This document shows positions 7,632-16,200 of a stretch of DNA of 64,000 bases, piece by piece (within the stretch, counting starts at the first letter, position 1; the number at the start of each line of letters is the position of its first letter). The notes beneath the pieces are model-generated. The model searched no databases. It had not been told where the DNA came from and saw only the letters and a program-made list of their open reading frames with translations. The stretch covers positions 62,001 through 126,000 of the forward strand of contig NZ_JAQZBC010000006.1 in the NCBI RefSeq assembly GCF_029239295.1. The letters are read 5' to 3'. The DNA comes from Sphingomonas sp. (lineage in GTDB: Bacteria; Pseudomonadota; Alphaproteobacteria; Sphingomonadales; Sphingomonadaceae). The position numbers and the translations under genes were made by a program.

Positions 7632-9056
7632 ATGCGGAAGACCATGCTTCTCGCGGCCGCGTCCATGGTCGCGGCCATCGGCCCCATGTCGGCGAACGAG
7701 CGTCGTCACGGGCGCTATATGCGCGACGGTGACGGGCACAGCGCCCCCTTGACCGGCCTTGCTGCCCTGCGGGCGCAGCGCAACACCCTTGTCGCCACCA
7801 TGCGCGGCATGATCAACGCGGCCGAGACGGAGAACCGCGACTTCACGGCCGAGGAAACGGCCGCCTATGACGAGCACCAGGCGGTGCTCGCATCTCTGAC
7901 GACGCGCATCGGCCGCCTTGTCGGCATCGAGACGGCAGAGGCGGCTGGTGCCGCGGTCACTCAGGCCGTTTCGCGTCGGCAGGGCATCACTCCCCCGCCC
8001 GGCCCGCATGGTCGCCGCGAGTTCGAGAGCCTTGGCGAGTTCATGGCAGCTGTCCGGTTCAACCCGAACGACCAGCGCCTCAACTTCGTCGAAGGCGTCG
8101 GCTCGCAGGGCGAGGATGGCACCGAGATCGGCGCCGAGCTGCGCATGGATGATCACCAGACGGGCGGCGGGTTCCTGGTGCCCACGCAATTCCGTCAGGA
8201 GATCATGCGGGTGCAGGAGCAGGATGCGCTGGTGCGTCCGCGCGCCAATGTCATCCCGGCCGGCTCGCCGCCCGATGCGGCGCTCACGATCCCCGCACTC
8301 GATCAATCCGGTGCCGGTCCGAACAACATCTTCGGCGGTGTGCAGGTCCAGTGGATCGAGGAAGGCGGCGACAAGCCGGAAACTGACGTAAACCTGCGCT
8401 CGATCACGCTGGAGCCGAAGGAAGTCGCCGGCACGATCGTCGTCACTGACAAGATGCTGCGCAACTGGCAGGCCGCCAGTTCCTTCCTCGAAAATCTTCT
8501 GCGGGGTGCAGTGACGCAGGCTGAGGATTATGCGTTCCTCCGCGGCGATGGTGTAGGCAAGCCGCTCGGCGCCATCAACTCGCCGGCGATGTTCCTGGTC
8601 AATCGCCGCACTGCCGGTCAGGTCACCTATCTGGATCTACTCGACATGGTGTCGCACCTGCTGATGCGTGGCGGCACGGCACCGGTGTGGTCCATGCCGC
8701 AGGGTGCTCTGGTTCAGATCGCCACGCTTCAGGATCCGGAAGGCCGCTACATCTGGAAGCCGGACGCGCGCGATGGCTTCGCCGGCACGCTGCTGGGCTA
8801 TCCGGTTCGCTGGAACAACCGCGCGCCGGTACTCGGCACCAAGGGCGACATCACCCTCGTCGACTGGTCGCAGTATCTGATCAAGGATGGCTCCGGCCCG
8901 TTCGTGGCGGCGTCGGAACACGTGCTGTTCCGGCAGAACAAGACGGTGATCAAGATCTTCTGGAACGTCGACGGCAAGCCCTGGCTGACCGCGCCGATCC
9001 GGGAGGAGAACGGCTGGCAGGTGTCGCCGTTCGTCGGCCTGACCGTTCCCGCCTGA
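7632..9056 (+). CDS. Major capsid protein, HK97 fold
   Basis: The shell subunit, 474 residues. The N-terminal 110 residues are helical and charged (MRGMINAAETENRDFTAEE) like an HK97 delta domain that acts as internal scaffold and is removed by the protease. The body starts around GGGFLVPTQFRQEIM (about 178) and carries the usual P-domain and A-domain pattern: VRPRANVIPAG, AEDYAFLRGDGVGKPLGAI near 300, and GTLLGYPVRWNN near 383. ATG 7632 has GGGAG about 7 bases upstream. The first 16 residues look like a weak signal peptide (MLLAAASMVAAIGPMSA), probably a coincidence of the helical delta domain. Confidence 0.95.
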   Translation: MRKTMLLAAASMVAAIGPMSANERRHGRYMRDGDGHSAPLTGLAALRAQRNTLVATMRGMINAAETENRDFTAEETAAYDEHQAVLASLTTRIGRLVGIETAEAAGAAVTQAVSRRQGITPPPGPHGRREFESLGEFMAAVRFNPNDQRLNFVEGVGSQGEDGTEIGAELRMDDHQTGGGFLVPTQFRQEIMRVQEQDALVRPRANVIPAGSPPDAALTIPALDQSGAGPNNIFGGVQVQWIEEGGDKPETDVNLRSITLEPKEVAGTIVVTDKMLRNWQAASSFLENLLRGAVTQAEDYAFLRGDGVGKPLGAINSPAMFLVNRRTAGQVTYLDLLDMVSHLLMRGGTAPVWSMPQGALVQIATLQDPEGRYIWKPDARDGFAGTLLGYPVRWNNRAPVLGTKGDITLVDWSQYLIKDGSGPFVAASEHVLFRQNKTVIKIFWNVDGKPWLTAPIREENGWQVSPFVGLTVPA

Positions 9057-9065
9057 CCAACGCGC

Positions 9066-9081
9066 CCCGGCAGCAGCCGGG
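9066..9081 (+). other. Hairpin just after the capsid gene
   Basis: CCCGGC-AGCA-GCCGGG, a perfect 6 bp stem with a four-base loop, lies 10 bases after the capsid stop codon. Without a T-tract it is more likely an mRNA 3'-end stabiliser or a weak attenuator than a full terminator, since structural genes continue downstream. Confidence 0.45.
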
Positions 9082-9107
9082 ACGCCCCTCCAATCGATAG
9101 GTGATCG

Positions 9108-9584
9108 ATGCGATATCTCGTGATCTCGCCGTGCGTCGACGCGCGCACTGGCAAAGAGTTTGCAGCCGGCGACGAGTTCCTGCCCGAACCGGACACGGCA
9201 CAGGCCGAACGCCTCATCAAGGCCGGTTGCCTCGACTTCATTCCGGATGGCGCGCCGCTTCTTCCCGGCACCGATCACGCGGACGCGGTGGTTGTGGATC
9301 TTCGCGACCAGCTTGCCCGCGCCAACGACACGATCATCGGCTTGAATGAGCGTGTCGGTCAGCTGACCGCCGCGAACGATGATCTCGCGGAGGCGGGCAA
9401 GAACATCGCGGCCAAGCTGGAAGCTGCGCGCAACGAACTGATCGCCGCGACCGGTGATCTAAACACTCTTCGGGCCGAGCGCGATCAGCTGGAGCAGCAG
9501 GTCAAGGATCTGACCGACAACCTCAAGGGCGAAGATGGTCCGGCCGAGCCTGCAGCGGCTAAGCCGGCTAAGCAGCGCTCCTAA
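9108..9584 (+). CDS. Hypothetical phage protein with C-terminal coiled coil
   Basis: A 158-residue protein between capsid and head-tail connector genes. Residues 1-60 look globular (KEFAAGDEFLPEPDTAQAERLI). From about 65 to 145 there is a continuous heptad-type coiled coil (LARANDTIIGLNERVGQLTAAND onward), ending in an Ala/Pro/Lys tail. No family is recognised with certainty. The position suggests a head accessory or head-fibre protein that oligomerises through the coil. It is preceded by a 51-base gap with a hairpin and followed after two bases by the connector gene. Confidence 0.7.
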   Translation: MRYLVISPCVDARTGKEFAAGDEFLPEPDTAQAERLIKAGCLDFIPDGAPLLPGTDHADAVVVDLRDQLARANDTIIGLNERVGQLTAANDDLAEAGKNIAAKLEAARNELIAATGDLNTLRAERDQLEQQVKDLTDNLKGEDGPAEPAAAKPAKQRS

Positions 9585-9586
9585 TC

Positions 9587-10156
9587 ATGTTCAGCGTCGT
9601 CGTGGCGACTGCGCCCGCTCCGGTGGTTAGCCTGGCGGAAGCAAAGCAACACCTGAAGGTCAGCCATTCCGCGGAAGACGCGCTGATCGAAGGGATGGTG
9701 GCTGCGGCGACGCAAACAATCGACGGCCCCGAAGGATGGCTGGGCCGCGCGGTGGGCGTGCAGACGCTGGAGGCGCGGTTCAGCCTCCTGTTCGACCGCC
9801 CGTCGCTGCGGCTTCCCTATCCGCCCGTGGTGGAGCTGCTGACCGTTCGGTACCTCGACCGCAGCGATGCTGAGCGCTCGGCTGATCCCGCCGACTTCGA
9901 CCTTTATGGCGACGCGGTGTCGCCAGCCGGTTCCACCTGGCCATGGGAGGGCGCATCGCTCCGGCCCGATGCAGGGCGCATCACGTACCGCGCGGGCTAC
10001 GAGACCCTGCCGGCGCCGATCCGAGTGGCAATCCTCCTGATGGTTGGCGATCTCTATCGGAACCGTGAAACGACCGCAGCAGTCGCGATGAGCAAGGTGC
10101 CGATGTCGACGAACGTCGAGGCGCTGCTCAATCCCTTCCGAGTTTACACCTTGTGA
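9587..10156 (+). CDS. Phage head-tail connector protein (gp6-like)
   Basis: A 189-residue connector of the HK97 gp6/phiE125 gp8 type that docks on the portal. Recognisable parts are SLAEAKQHLKVSHSAEDALIEGMV near the N terminus, LPYPPVVELLTVRYLD near residue 75, and RITYRAGYETLPAPIRVAILLMVGDLYRNRE near 130-165, the last being the family's typical end. It starts at ATG 9587, two bases after the previous stop codon, and overlaps the head-tail adaptor gene by four bases. Confidence 0.88.
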   Translation: MFSVVVATAPAPVVSLAEAKQHLKVSHSAEDALIEGMVAAATQTIDGPEGWLGRAVGVQTLEARFSLLFDRPSLRLPYPPVVELLTVRYLDRSDAERSADPADFDLYGDAVSPAGSTWPWEGASLRPDAGRITYRAGYETLPAPIRVAILLMVGDLYRNRETTAAVAMSKVPMSTNVEALLNPFRVYTL

Positions 10157-10521
10157 GCGGGCTGGCGCGCGGCGAACTGGATCGCCTGATCAGGATTGAG
10201 CGGCCGATCGCGGACGAGAGCTTCGACGGCGCCGGTTCCGGCACGTGGGTACTGGTTGAGGATAACGTCTGGGCAGGCATCAAGGATGTACTGCCAAGCC
10301 GCGCCGAGCGGCTTGCTGATGGTATCACGATCGCCACACGCCCCGCTCGCGTCCGCATGGATTATCGTCCGCACCTCACCGGTGACATGCGCTTCGTCGA
10401 TATCACCGACGGCGTCGACGGTCGGGTGATGCAGATCGTCGCTGGTCCAGCGGACATCGGCAGGCGCGATGGCAGCGAGTTTATGGTCGAGGATTACTCG
10501 ACCGCTGGCAACCACGCCTGA
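10153..10521 (+). CDS. Phage head-tail adaptor (head closure) protein
   Basis: A 122-residue SPP1 gp16-like head-closure protein. The N-terminal GELDRLIRIERP and following WVLVEDNVWAGIKDVLPSRAERLADG match the adaptor pattern (tail-joining Phage_H_T_join type), as does the C-terminal FVDITDGVDGRVMQIV. It starts with GTG 10153 within the stop region of the connector gene (GTGA overlap) and shares its last base with the next ATG. It would seal the portal-connector channel and accept the tail. Confidence 0.85.
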   Translation: MSGLARGELDRLIRIERPIADESFDGAGSGTWVLVEDNVWAGIKDVLPSRAERLADGITIATRPARVRMDYRPHLTGDMRFVDITDGVDGRVMQIVAGPADIGRRDGSEFMVEDYSTAGNHA

Positions 10522-11099
10522 TGGCTCGCGTACGTGGAGGCGCCGCGACGCGACGCTACATGCAGCAGCTGCCAGAGCTGTTCCGCGAGCGCGTGTTGCG
10601 CGGGGCTGCGCGGCGTGGAGCAACTGTCATCGCTGACGGTGCGAAGGAGCGGCTAGGCGGCCGTAGCGCCGATGGGCCTGGCGGTGGGAAGGTGCTGATT
10701 GCCGATTCCGTGAAGGTGCGTGTCAGGCTGAAGGGCGAGGTGGTGCGTGGCCGCGTGTTGCTGAACGGCCCCGGCGCCTATGTCGGCCGCTGGCTTGAGT
10801 ATGGCACCGACCCGCACTTCATCAGCGTCGACCCGCAATACCGCAACGGCAAGACCGCCCGGCGGATCAACAAGTCGATCGCTGATGGCAACGAAAGCCT
10901 GAAGACCAGCCTGGTCATCAACGGCAAGCCCGTCGGCGCGACGGTTTACCACCCCGGTGCTCGCAAGGTGCCGTTCCTGCGGCCGGCCGTGGATACGCTG
11001 GAGCGCGAGGCGCTTGCCGCGGCGCAGACTTACATCAACGCCCGCGCCACTCGCGCCGGCCTTCTGGCAGGCCCCGCAGCTGAAGAGGATGACGCATGA
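10521..11099 (+). CDS. HK97 gp10-family phage protein (head-tail joining)
   Basis: A 192-residue member of the HK97 gp10-like group. The N-terminal QQLPELFRERVLRGAARRGATVIADGAKERLG helix and GAYVGRWLEYGTDPHFISV near residues 88-106 are the family hallmarks, as is KVPFLRPAVDTLEREALAA near the C terminus. It acts at the head-tail interface or as a tail completion factor. Overlaps of one base upstream and four bases downstream place it in the same coupled block. Confidence 0.85.
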   Translation: MARVRGGAATRRYMQQLPELFRERVLRGAARRGATVIADGAKERLGGRSADGPGGGKVLIADSVKVRVRLKGEVVRGRVLLNGPGAYVGRWLEYGTDPHFISVDPQYRNGKTARRINKSIADGNESLKTSLVINGKPVGATVYHPGARKVPFLRPAVDTLEREALAAAQTYINARATRAGLLAGPAAEEDDA

Positions 11100-11515
11100 G
11101 CGGCGCCGATGTTGTTACCGGCAGCGATATCATCGGTGCGCTGCTGCGTGGGTATGAACCGCTGACCCGCTTCGTGCCTTCCGACCGGATCAAGGCTGGT
11201 CGTTTGGGCACAGCCCCCCTGCCCGCGCTGGTTATTACCATGATCAGCAGCGTCGATCGGCAAACCCTCAAGCGTGGCCGCATGGTGCGACGTACCGATC
11301 GCATCTCGGTGACGGTCCGAGCCGAGAGCCACCGCGACCGTAAGTTTGCGATCCGGCTCATCCGCCTCGCCTGCGCTGACCGCACCGGCAGGATTGCCGG
11401 CGCCGAGCGCGTCTCGGTGCTTACGGCGGGCAAGGGCCCGGAGGTCGATGGACCCGCCGACAGCTTCGAACAGGCGCAGGACTTCAAGGTCAGTTTCGAC
11501 GAACCCGCTTTCTGA
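11096..11515 (+). CDS. DUF3168-like tail completion/terminator protein
   Basis: A 139-residue protein in the usual place of the tail terminator. The layout (ALLRGYEPLTRFVPSDRIKAGRLG, then LPALVITMISS, then TDRISVTVRAESHRDRKFAIRLIRLA) fits DUF3168/gp17-like proteins that cap the tail tube next to the head. The family call rests on this pattern and position. It overlaps the gp10-like gene by ATGA and is followed after 11 bases by a tiny ORF with its own GAGGAG ribosome site. Confidence 0.7.
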   Translation: MSGADVVTGSDIIGALLRGYEPLTRFVPSDRIKAGRLGTAPLPALVITMISSVDRQTLKRGRMVRRTDRISVTVRAESHRDRKFAIRLIRLACADRTGRIAGAERVSVLTAGKGPEVDGPADSFEQAQDFKVSFDEPAF

Positions 11516-11526
11516 GGAGAAAAGCC

Positions 11527-11730
11527 ATGTCAGCTACCAAAACCATCAGCGCAAAGGTGCTGCGCGACTTCAACGACGCCGGCTCCGAAAGCCGCTTCAC
11601 CAAGGGCAAGACCGTCCCGCTCGAGGTCGGTGTGTTCGACAACTACCGTGCGGCAGGCCTGGTCGAGGCAGCGTCGGAGGACGCAGCGCCGGCTGGCGGT
11701 GCAGCTCGCGCACCGCGCCCCCGCGACTAA
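11527..11730 (+). CDS. Small phage protein, 67 residues
   Basis: A short protein with a good ribosome site (GAGGAGAAAAGCC before ATG). The N-terminal ISAKVLRDFNDAGSESRFTKGKTVPL looks like a small beta domain; the end is Ala/Pro/Arg-rich. I do not recognise a family. Small ORFs between the tail terminator and tube genes are common in this phage type, and the ribosome site and spacing support it being translated. Confidence 0.65.
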   Translation: MSATKTISAKVLRDFNDAGSESRFTKGKTVPLEVGVFDNYRAAGLVEAASEDAAPAGGAARAPRPRD

Positions 11731-11797
11731 CCCGCTCGTCCGCCGTCCGGCGGGCGAATTCGCCGGCGCTGCCGGCCCATCAACAGGAGAACACCCG

Positions 11798-12250
11798 ATG
11801 AGTGGTTCCACCGCAGCAGGTTCGTCGATCGCCATCGGCGCGACCGCACCGGCTACCTATGACGAAGCAGGCTTTACGGCGCTCACGCTGACCGAAGTCG
11901 GCGGCGTCGACAAGATCGGCTCGCTCGGCGCCAGCTTCGCCAAGGTCGAGTTTCAGCCGCTCAAGGGGCCGAAGCAGAAGTATAAGGGGTCGGTCGACTA
12001 TGGCGCCCTGCAGCCGACCTACGCGATCGACGCCGAGGACGCCGGCCAGGCGCTGATGGAAACGGCGGCCGACGACGAGACGCAGAAGCTCTATCCGATC
12101 GTCGTCACCTATCCGACGGGCCATAAGCGCTGCTTCATGGGCCGCGTCTTCGGCTCGCCCGAAACGGTCGATGGCGCCGACACGATGCTGATGGCCGCCC
12201 CGGCAATCGAGATCTGCTCGAAGCCGATCAAGATCAACCCGGCCGGCTGA
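11798..12250 (+). CDS. Major tail tube protein
   Basis: A 150-residue tail tube protein that stacks in rings to form the tail shaft. Evidence is position directly before the chaperone pair and tape measure, and a sequence typical of the phage tail tube family: TLTEVGGVDKIGSLGASFAKVEFQPLKGPKQKYKGS, then QKLYPIVVTYPTGHKRCFMGRV and AAPAIEICSKPIKI. I chose ATG 11798 because CAGGAG stands 8 bases upstream; the longer ORF in the track starts inside the previous gene. A GC hairpin follows the stop. Confidence 0.82.
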   Translation: MSGSTAAGSSIAIGATAPATYDEAGFTALTLTEVGGVDKIGSLGASFAKVEFQPLKGPKQKYKGSVDYGALQPTYAIDAEDAGQALMETAADDETQKLYPIVVTYPTGHKRCFMGRVFGSPETVDGADTMLMAAPAIEICSKPIKINPAG

Positions 12251-12300
12251 TTTCCCTCCCGTTCCCGGCGCCCGCGACGCCGGTTCTTCCTGCACTGGCT

Positions 12301-12329
12301 CGCCCCGCTCGTCGCGGGTTTGCGGGGCG
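12301..12329 (+). other. Hairpin after the tail tube gene
   Basis: CGCCCCG (12301-12307) pairs with CGGGGCG (12323-12329), a 7 bp stem with a 15-base loop, inside the 113-base gap after the tube gene. No T-tract. Like the hairpin after the capsid gene, it may stabilise or attenuate the upstream message. Confidence 0.4.
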
Positions 12330-12363
12330 GGTCGGTGCGCCATCCTCCCGCGAAGGATTATCC

Positions 12364-12798
12364 ATGACCAAGCTGTTCAACATCGCCGCCCTCGCTGTCG
12401 CATCGACCGCCGTCATCCACGTCAAGGACGCGAGCGGTCAGCCGGCCTATGCCGATGAAGCCCGCAAGCTGCCGATCCGCATCCACCTCCACGGCCCCGG
12501 CAGCGACATCGCCGGCGTGGTCGAGAGCCGCCAGTCGGCGCGTGCGCTGAAGCGCTTTCAGGAGAACGACGGCAAGATGACCGCCGCGTCGCCGGAAGAG
12601 CGTCTCACCGAGACCGCCGCGGATCTCGCGACGCTCACCGCCCGGTTCGAAAACTTCACCTATGGCGAGGGTGAGCTGACCGGCGAGGATCTCTACCGCG
12701 CCGTCTATGCCGATCCGAAGCTCGGCTTCGTGACCAAGCAGGTCGCAAAGTTCTTCGGTGACTGGGGAAACTTCAGCGACGCCTCGAAGGCGGCCTGA
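12364..12798 (+). CDS. Tail assembly chaperone, G-type (pre-frameshift product)
   Basis: A 144-residue tail assembly chaperone equivalent in position to lambda gpG, just before the tape measure. It is mostly polar and helical, with KLPIRIHLHGPGSDIAGVVESRQSARALKRF in the first half. Close to the 3' end the frame reads TGG GGA AAC TTC, which creates the slippery heptamer GGGAAAC at 12765-12771. A fraction of ribosomes should shift to -1 there and continue into the T frame up to 13229, giving a G-T fusion of about 288 residues. The chaperones coat the tape measure protein during tail assembly and are not in the virion. Confidence 0.8.
   Translation: MTKLFNIAALAVASTAVIHVKDASGQPAYADEARKLPIRIHLHGPGSDIAGVVESRQSARALKRFQENDGKMTAASPEERLTETAADLATLTARFENFTYGEGELTGEDLYRAVYADPKLGFVTKQVAKFFGDWGNFSDASKAA
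12765..12792 (+). other. Programmed -1 frameshift site GGGAAAC with downstream stem
   Basis: G GGA AAC in the zero frame is a canonical X XXY YYZ heptamer; lambda uses GGGAAAG at the same point of its G-T pair. Eight bases downstream CGCCT-CGA-AGGCG (12780-12792) can form a 5 bp stem, a plausible stimulator. After the shift the -1 frame is open, reading LQRRLEGGLTLWVRQLAWYH before joining the ATG-containing ORF at 12936. Confidence 0.8.
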
Positions 12799-13229
12799 CC
12801 CTCTGGGTCCGGCAGCTGGCGTGGTATCATACCGCGCCGAAGCCGGATCCCCGGAGCAAACGGGGAAAGGGTGACGCGCCGGTCGCGCTGCCCACCCGCA
12901 TCGAGCAGCTGAAGCGGCGCAAGATCGATCCGCAGATGCCGCCCAACGCCGCGCCGCACATCACCGACCGCCTGATCGAGATCGGTCTGACCGAGGCGGC
13001 CGGGATGGGCGCGGTGCCGCTCAGCTGGCGCGAGATCAAGGCGTGGCGCGAGAGCGTCGGCCTGACGATCGAGCCATGGGAGATGCGGCTGCTGCGCCGC
13101 CTTTCCGCCGCCTACCTCGCCGAGACCCGCCGGGCCGAAAGCGAGCTTTGTCCGCCGCCCTGGCGGACGCAACCCACCGCCCGCGAACGCGAGATCGAAC
13201 TGGCCGAGCTGCAAAGGCTGCTCGGCTGA
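12771..13229 (+). CDS. Tail assembly chaperone T domain, reached by -1 frameshift
   Basis: The ORF track shows only the 97 residues from ATG 12936, but the same frame is open back through the slippery site and codes GLTLWVRQLAWYHTAPKPD immediately after the G stop codon, so it is best read as the C-terminal 152 residues of a G-T fusion. Its end (LSWREIKAWRESVGLTIEPW, then LRRLSAAYLAE) has the look of T domains in HK97-like phages, where the region binds tail tube monomers while G binds the tape measure. ATG 12936 has no convincing ribosome site. Confidence 0.75.
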   Translation, partial: LQRRLEGGLTLWVRQLAWYHTAPKPDPRSKRGKGDAPVALPTRIEQLKRRKIDPQMPPNAAPHITDRLIEIGLTEAAGMGAVPLSWREIKAWRESVGLTIEPWEMRLLRRLSAAYLAETRRAESELCPPPWRTQPTAREREIELAELQRLLG

Positions 13230-13270
13230 TCGATCCCGCGTTCGCTCACCGATGACCGGGAGGAACGCCG

Positions 13271-16200
13271 ATGCTCGACGACGATGCTCCCGGTCTCCAC
13301 GCCGATTTTCTGATCGACACCGGCAATTCGGCTGACGAGCTGATCCGCCTGGCCTCGGTCATGGAATCGACCGAGGTGAAGGTGCTGGCGGAGGCGCAGC
13401 GCATCGAGCGCGCCACCAGCAACATGGTCGACACGACGGCCGCGACCGCGGGGATCAAGGCGTTCGCCGATACCGCCGCGCGCGAGGTTCAATCAGTCGT
13501 CGCCGCTGCCAGCCAGTCGCGCGCCGGCCTCGAGCGGATCTTCGGCCGCCCGCTGAACTTCAGCACCGGTGGCCCGGCCGCGACGCGCGAGCTGCAGGCG
13601 ACCGCGCGCGAGGTCAACAAGACCGAGAGCGAGATCGAGAAGCTGATCCGCACGCTCGATCGCGAGGCCGCCTCGGTCGGCAAGACGCGCGACGAGCAGC
13701 GCGCCCTTCGTGCGGAGCAGCTCGCCCTGACCGCCGTAACGCAGGGCAACACCGAAGCGGCCGACCGGCTGCTGGCCAGCATGCGCCAGCTTGATGCCGC
13801 GCGCGAATCGCTGGCGGAAACGAAGCTCGCCATCCAGCTGGCGGCCGAGGCCGGCGCCGCGCGCGAGCGTGCCGCAGCCGAGGCGCAGCTGATTGCCGAG
13901 CTGCGCGAGCGCGAGCGGATCCAGGCGGCGATCGCCCGCATCGATGGATCGGATCGTGGCCGCGCGACCGACGCCGGCGCGACCTTCAGCGCGCTTGCTG
14001 CAAAGGCGGCCGAGGACGAGGCACGCGCGACCGCGATCGCCGCGGCATCGGCCAAGCAGCTGGCTGACGAGCATGCCCGGCTTGCTGACCAGGTGCGCGG
14101 ATCGCAGCTGGCGATGGAAGCCGACGCGGCCGCGGCCGAGCGGCTGCGCATGAGCACCGATCCGTTGTATGCAGCGACCGCACGCATCAACGCCGAGATC
14201 GCAGAAAGCACCCGGCTCTATTACGCTGGTGCCACGGGGCCGGCGGAATATGCCCGCCAGCAGATGGTGTTGACGCAGCGCCTCCACGAAGCCAGCCAGG
14301 CGCATGACATCATGCAGTCCGCCGCCAAGCGCGGCACCGGCTCGCTCACCCAGCTGTCGTTCCAGCTGAACGACGTTGCCACGATGGCAATGGCGGGATC
14401 CCCGCCGTTCCAGATCTTCGCGACCCAGATCGGCCAGATCATTCAGGTGGCGCAGCAGGCCGAGGGCGGCGTGAAGGGCCTGGCCGGCGAGATCGGCGGC
14501 TTCCTGCTGCGCTTCTCGCCGCTGATCGGCGTGATGGCGGCCGGTACCGCCGGCTTCCTGCTGTTCGATCGTGCCGTGTCCAAGGGCGTCGACACCAAGG
14601 CGATGATCGATGGCCTGGGTCTTACCAAGGACGAGATCGAGAAGCTGAAGAACACGTCGGTCAGCAGCGGCGATGTCATCAAGGCGACGTTCCAGGTCAT
14701 GGCTGCGCGGGTCGGCTTCCACCTGGGCGATATGACCAAGTTCTTCGGCGACGCGCTCGACTGGATGACAAAGGCCGGCCGCGTCACGCTGGCGGCACTT
14801 TACGCCAGCTTCATGGGCACCTTCCGCGGCATTGCCGCGATCGTGAAGGGCGTGTTCGACGGTAAGGGGATCGGCGAGATCCTGGCCGACGTCGGCGATG
14901 CCTATACCGGCGCCTTCGACGAGGCGAACGGCGCGATGGTTCGTTTCGGCGAGGACGTCACCAAGCAGATCGCCTCCAACAAGCTCGCCGACCTGAAGAA
15001 GCAGGCCGACGCGCTCAAGGAAGACCGGACCCCGAAAAAGGACCGGCACGGCGAGCAGCTCGAGCGCGAAGGCCGCGCGATCGAGGCGCAGATCCGCAAC
15101 CTCTACGCGCTGGCCGATGCCTATGGCGTGTCCGGTGCCGAGGCGCTGATCGCCGAGGCGCGCGTGAAGGCCGAAAGCGAAGCGATCAAGAAGCGCGCCG
15201 ACATCGAGGAGCGCGTCGCGCGCCAAGTGCGCTTGGTTGTCGCGCAGCGGGTCGCCGACGCCGCCAAATCGACCGCCGCAATGCGCGAGGAGGTGGCGAT
15301 GATCGAGAAGATCAACGCCGAGGTCGCGGCCGGCAACGTGCCGGCACAGCTGGCAGCAGACCTGGTCCGCGATCGCCTGGAGGATTTGCCGCTGCTCGCC
15401 GCTCTCGAGGCCGCGCGCACGGTGAAGGATGTGCAGGGCATCAAGGCCGCGTCGGAAGCGCTTGATGCGCAGCGCGCCACCCGCGAGCGGCTTGCCGAGG
15501 TCCAGCGCGAACAGCAGCGCCTCAGCGCCATGTCGTCGGGCGCCGATCGCCTCGCCGAGCTGCAGGAAGAGCTGCGCCTCGTCGGCGCGACCGAGGAGGT
15601 ACGGGTGCGCGCGCTCGCCACGTTGCGCGCCACGCAGGAAGCGGCCGCGAATGGCTGGACCGGGCAGAAGGGCGCCGATTACGTCAAGCAGCAGGTCAAG
15701 ATCGCCGAGACGCAGTTCCAACTCGCGCAGGCGCAGGATTCCTTCAACGCTTCGCTGACCTTCACTGCCGACAAATGGGATCTGATCGCCCGCAACGTGC
15801 AGAATGCGGCTGGCGGGATGGCGGATGCGTTCGGCGAGGTCGGCCGCTCGATCGGCGATGTCGCCTCCATCTATGCGGGCTTCCAGGCGAACCGCGCCCG
15901 CCTCGATGCCCAGCATCGTGCGGAAGTGGAAAAGGCCGGCAACGACGAGGCTGCCCAGGCTCGCGCCAACACCAAGTTCGCGATCGCCTCCGCAACCGCT
16001 CAGGTCGGCTTGTTCGGCGACCTGAGTTCCGCCGCCAAGGGCTTCTTCAAGGAAGGGAGCGACGGCTACAAAGCCATGGCCGCTGCCGAGAAGGCGTTCC
16101 GCGCGATCGAGTTCGCCCTGTCGGTGCGCGCCATGGCGCAGGACGCGATCGAGACGGCCAGCTCGATCGCGAAGAGCGGCGTTCGCGCCGCGGCGCATGG

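Noticed and set aside
13493-16198. 901-residue minus-strand ORF inside the tape measure gene
   Set aside because: Long antisense frames are expected opposite GC-rich Ala/Glu coding sequence; it is Arg/Leu/Gly-rich with no domain, and the + strand gene is certain.
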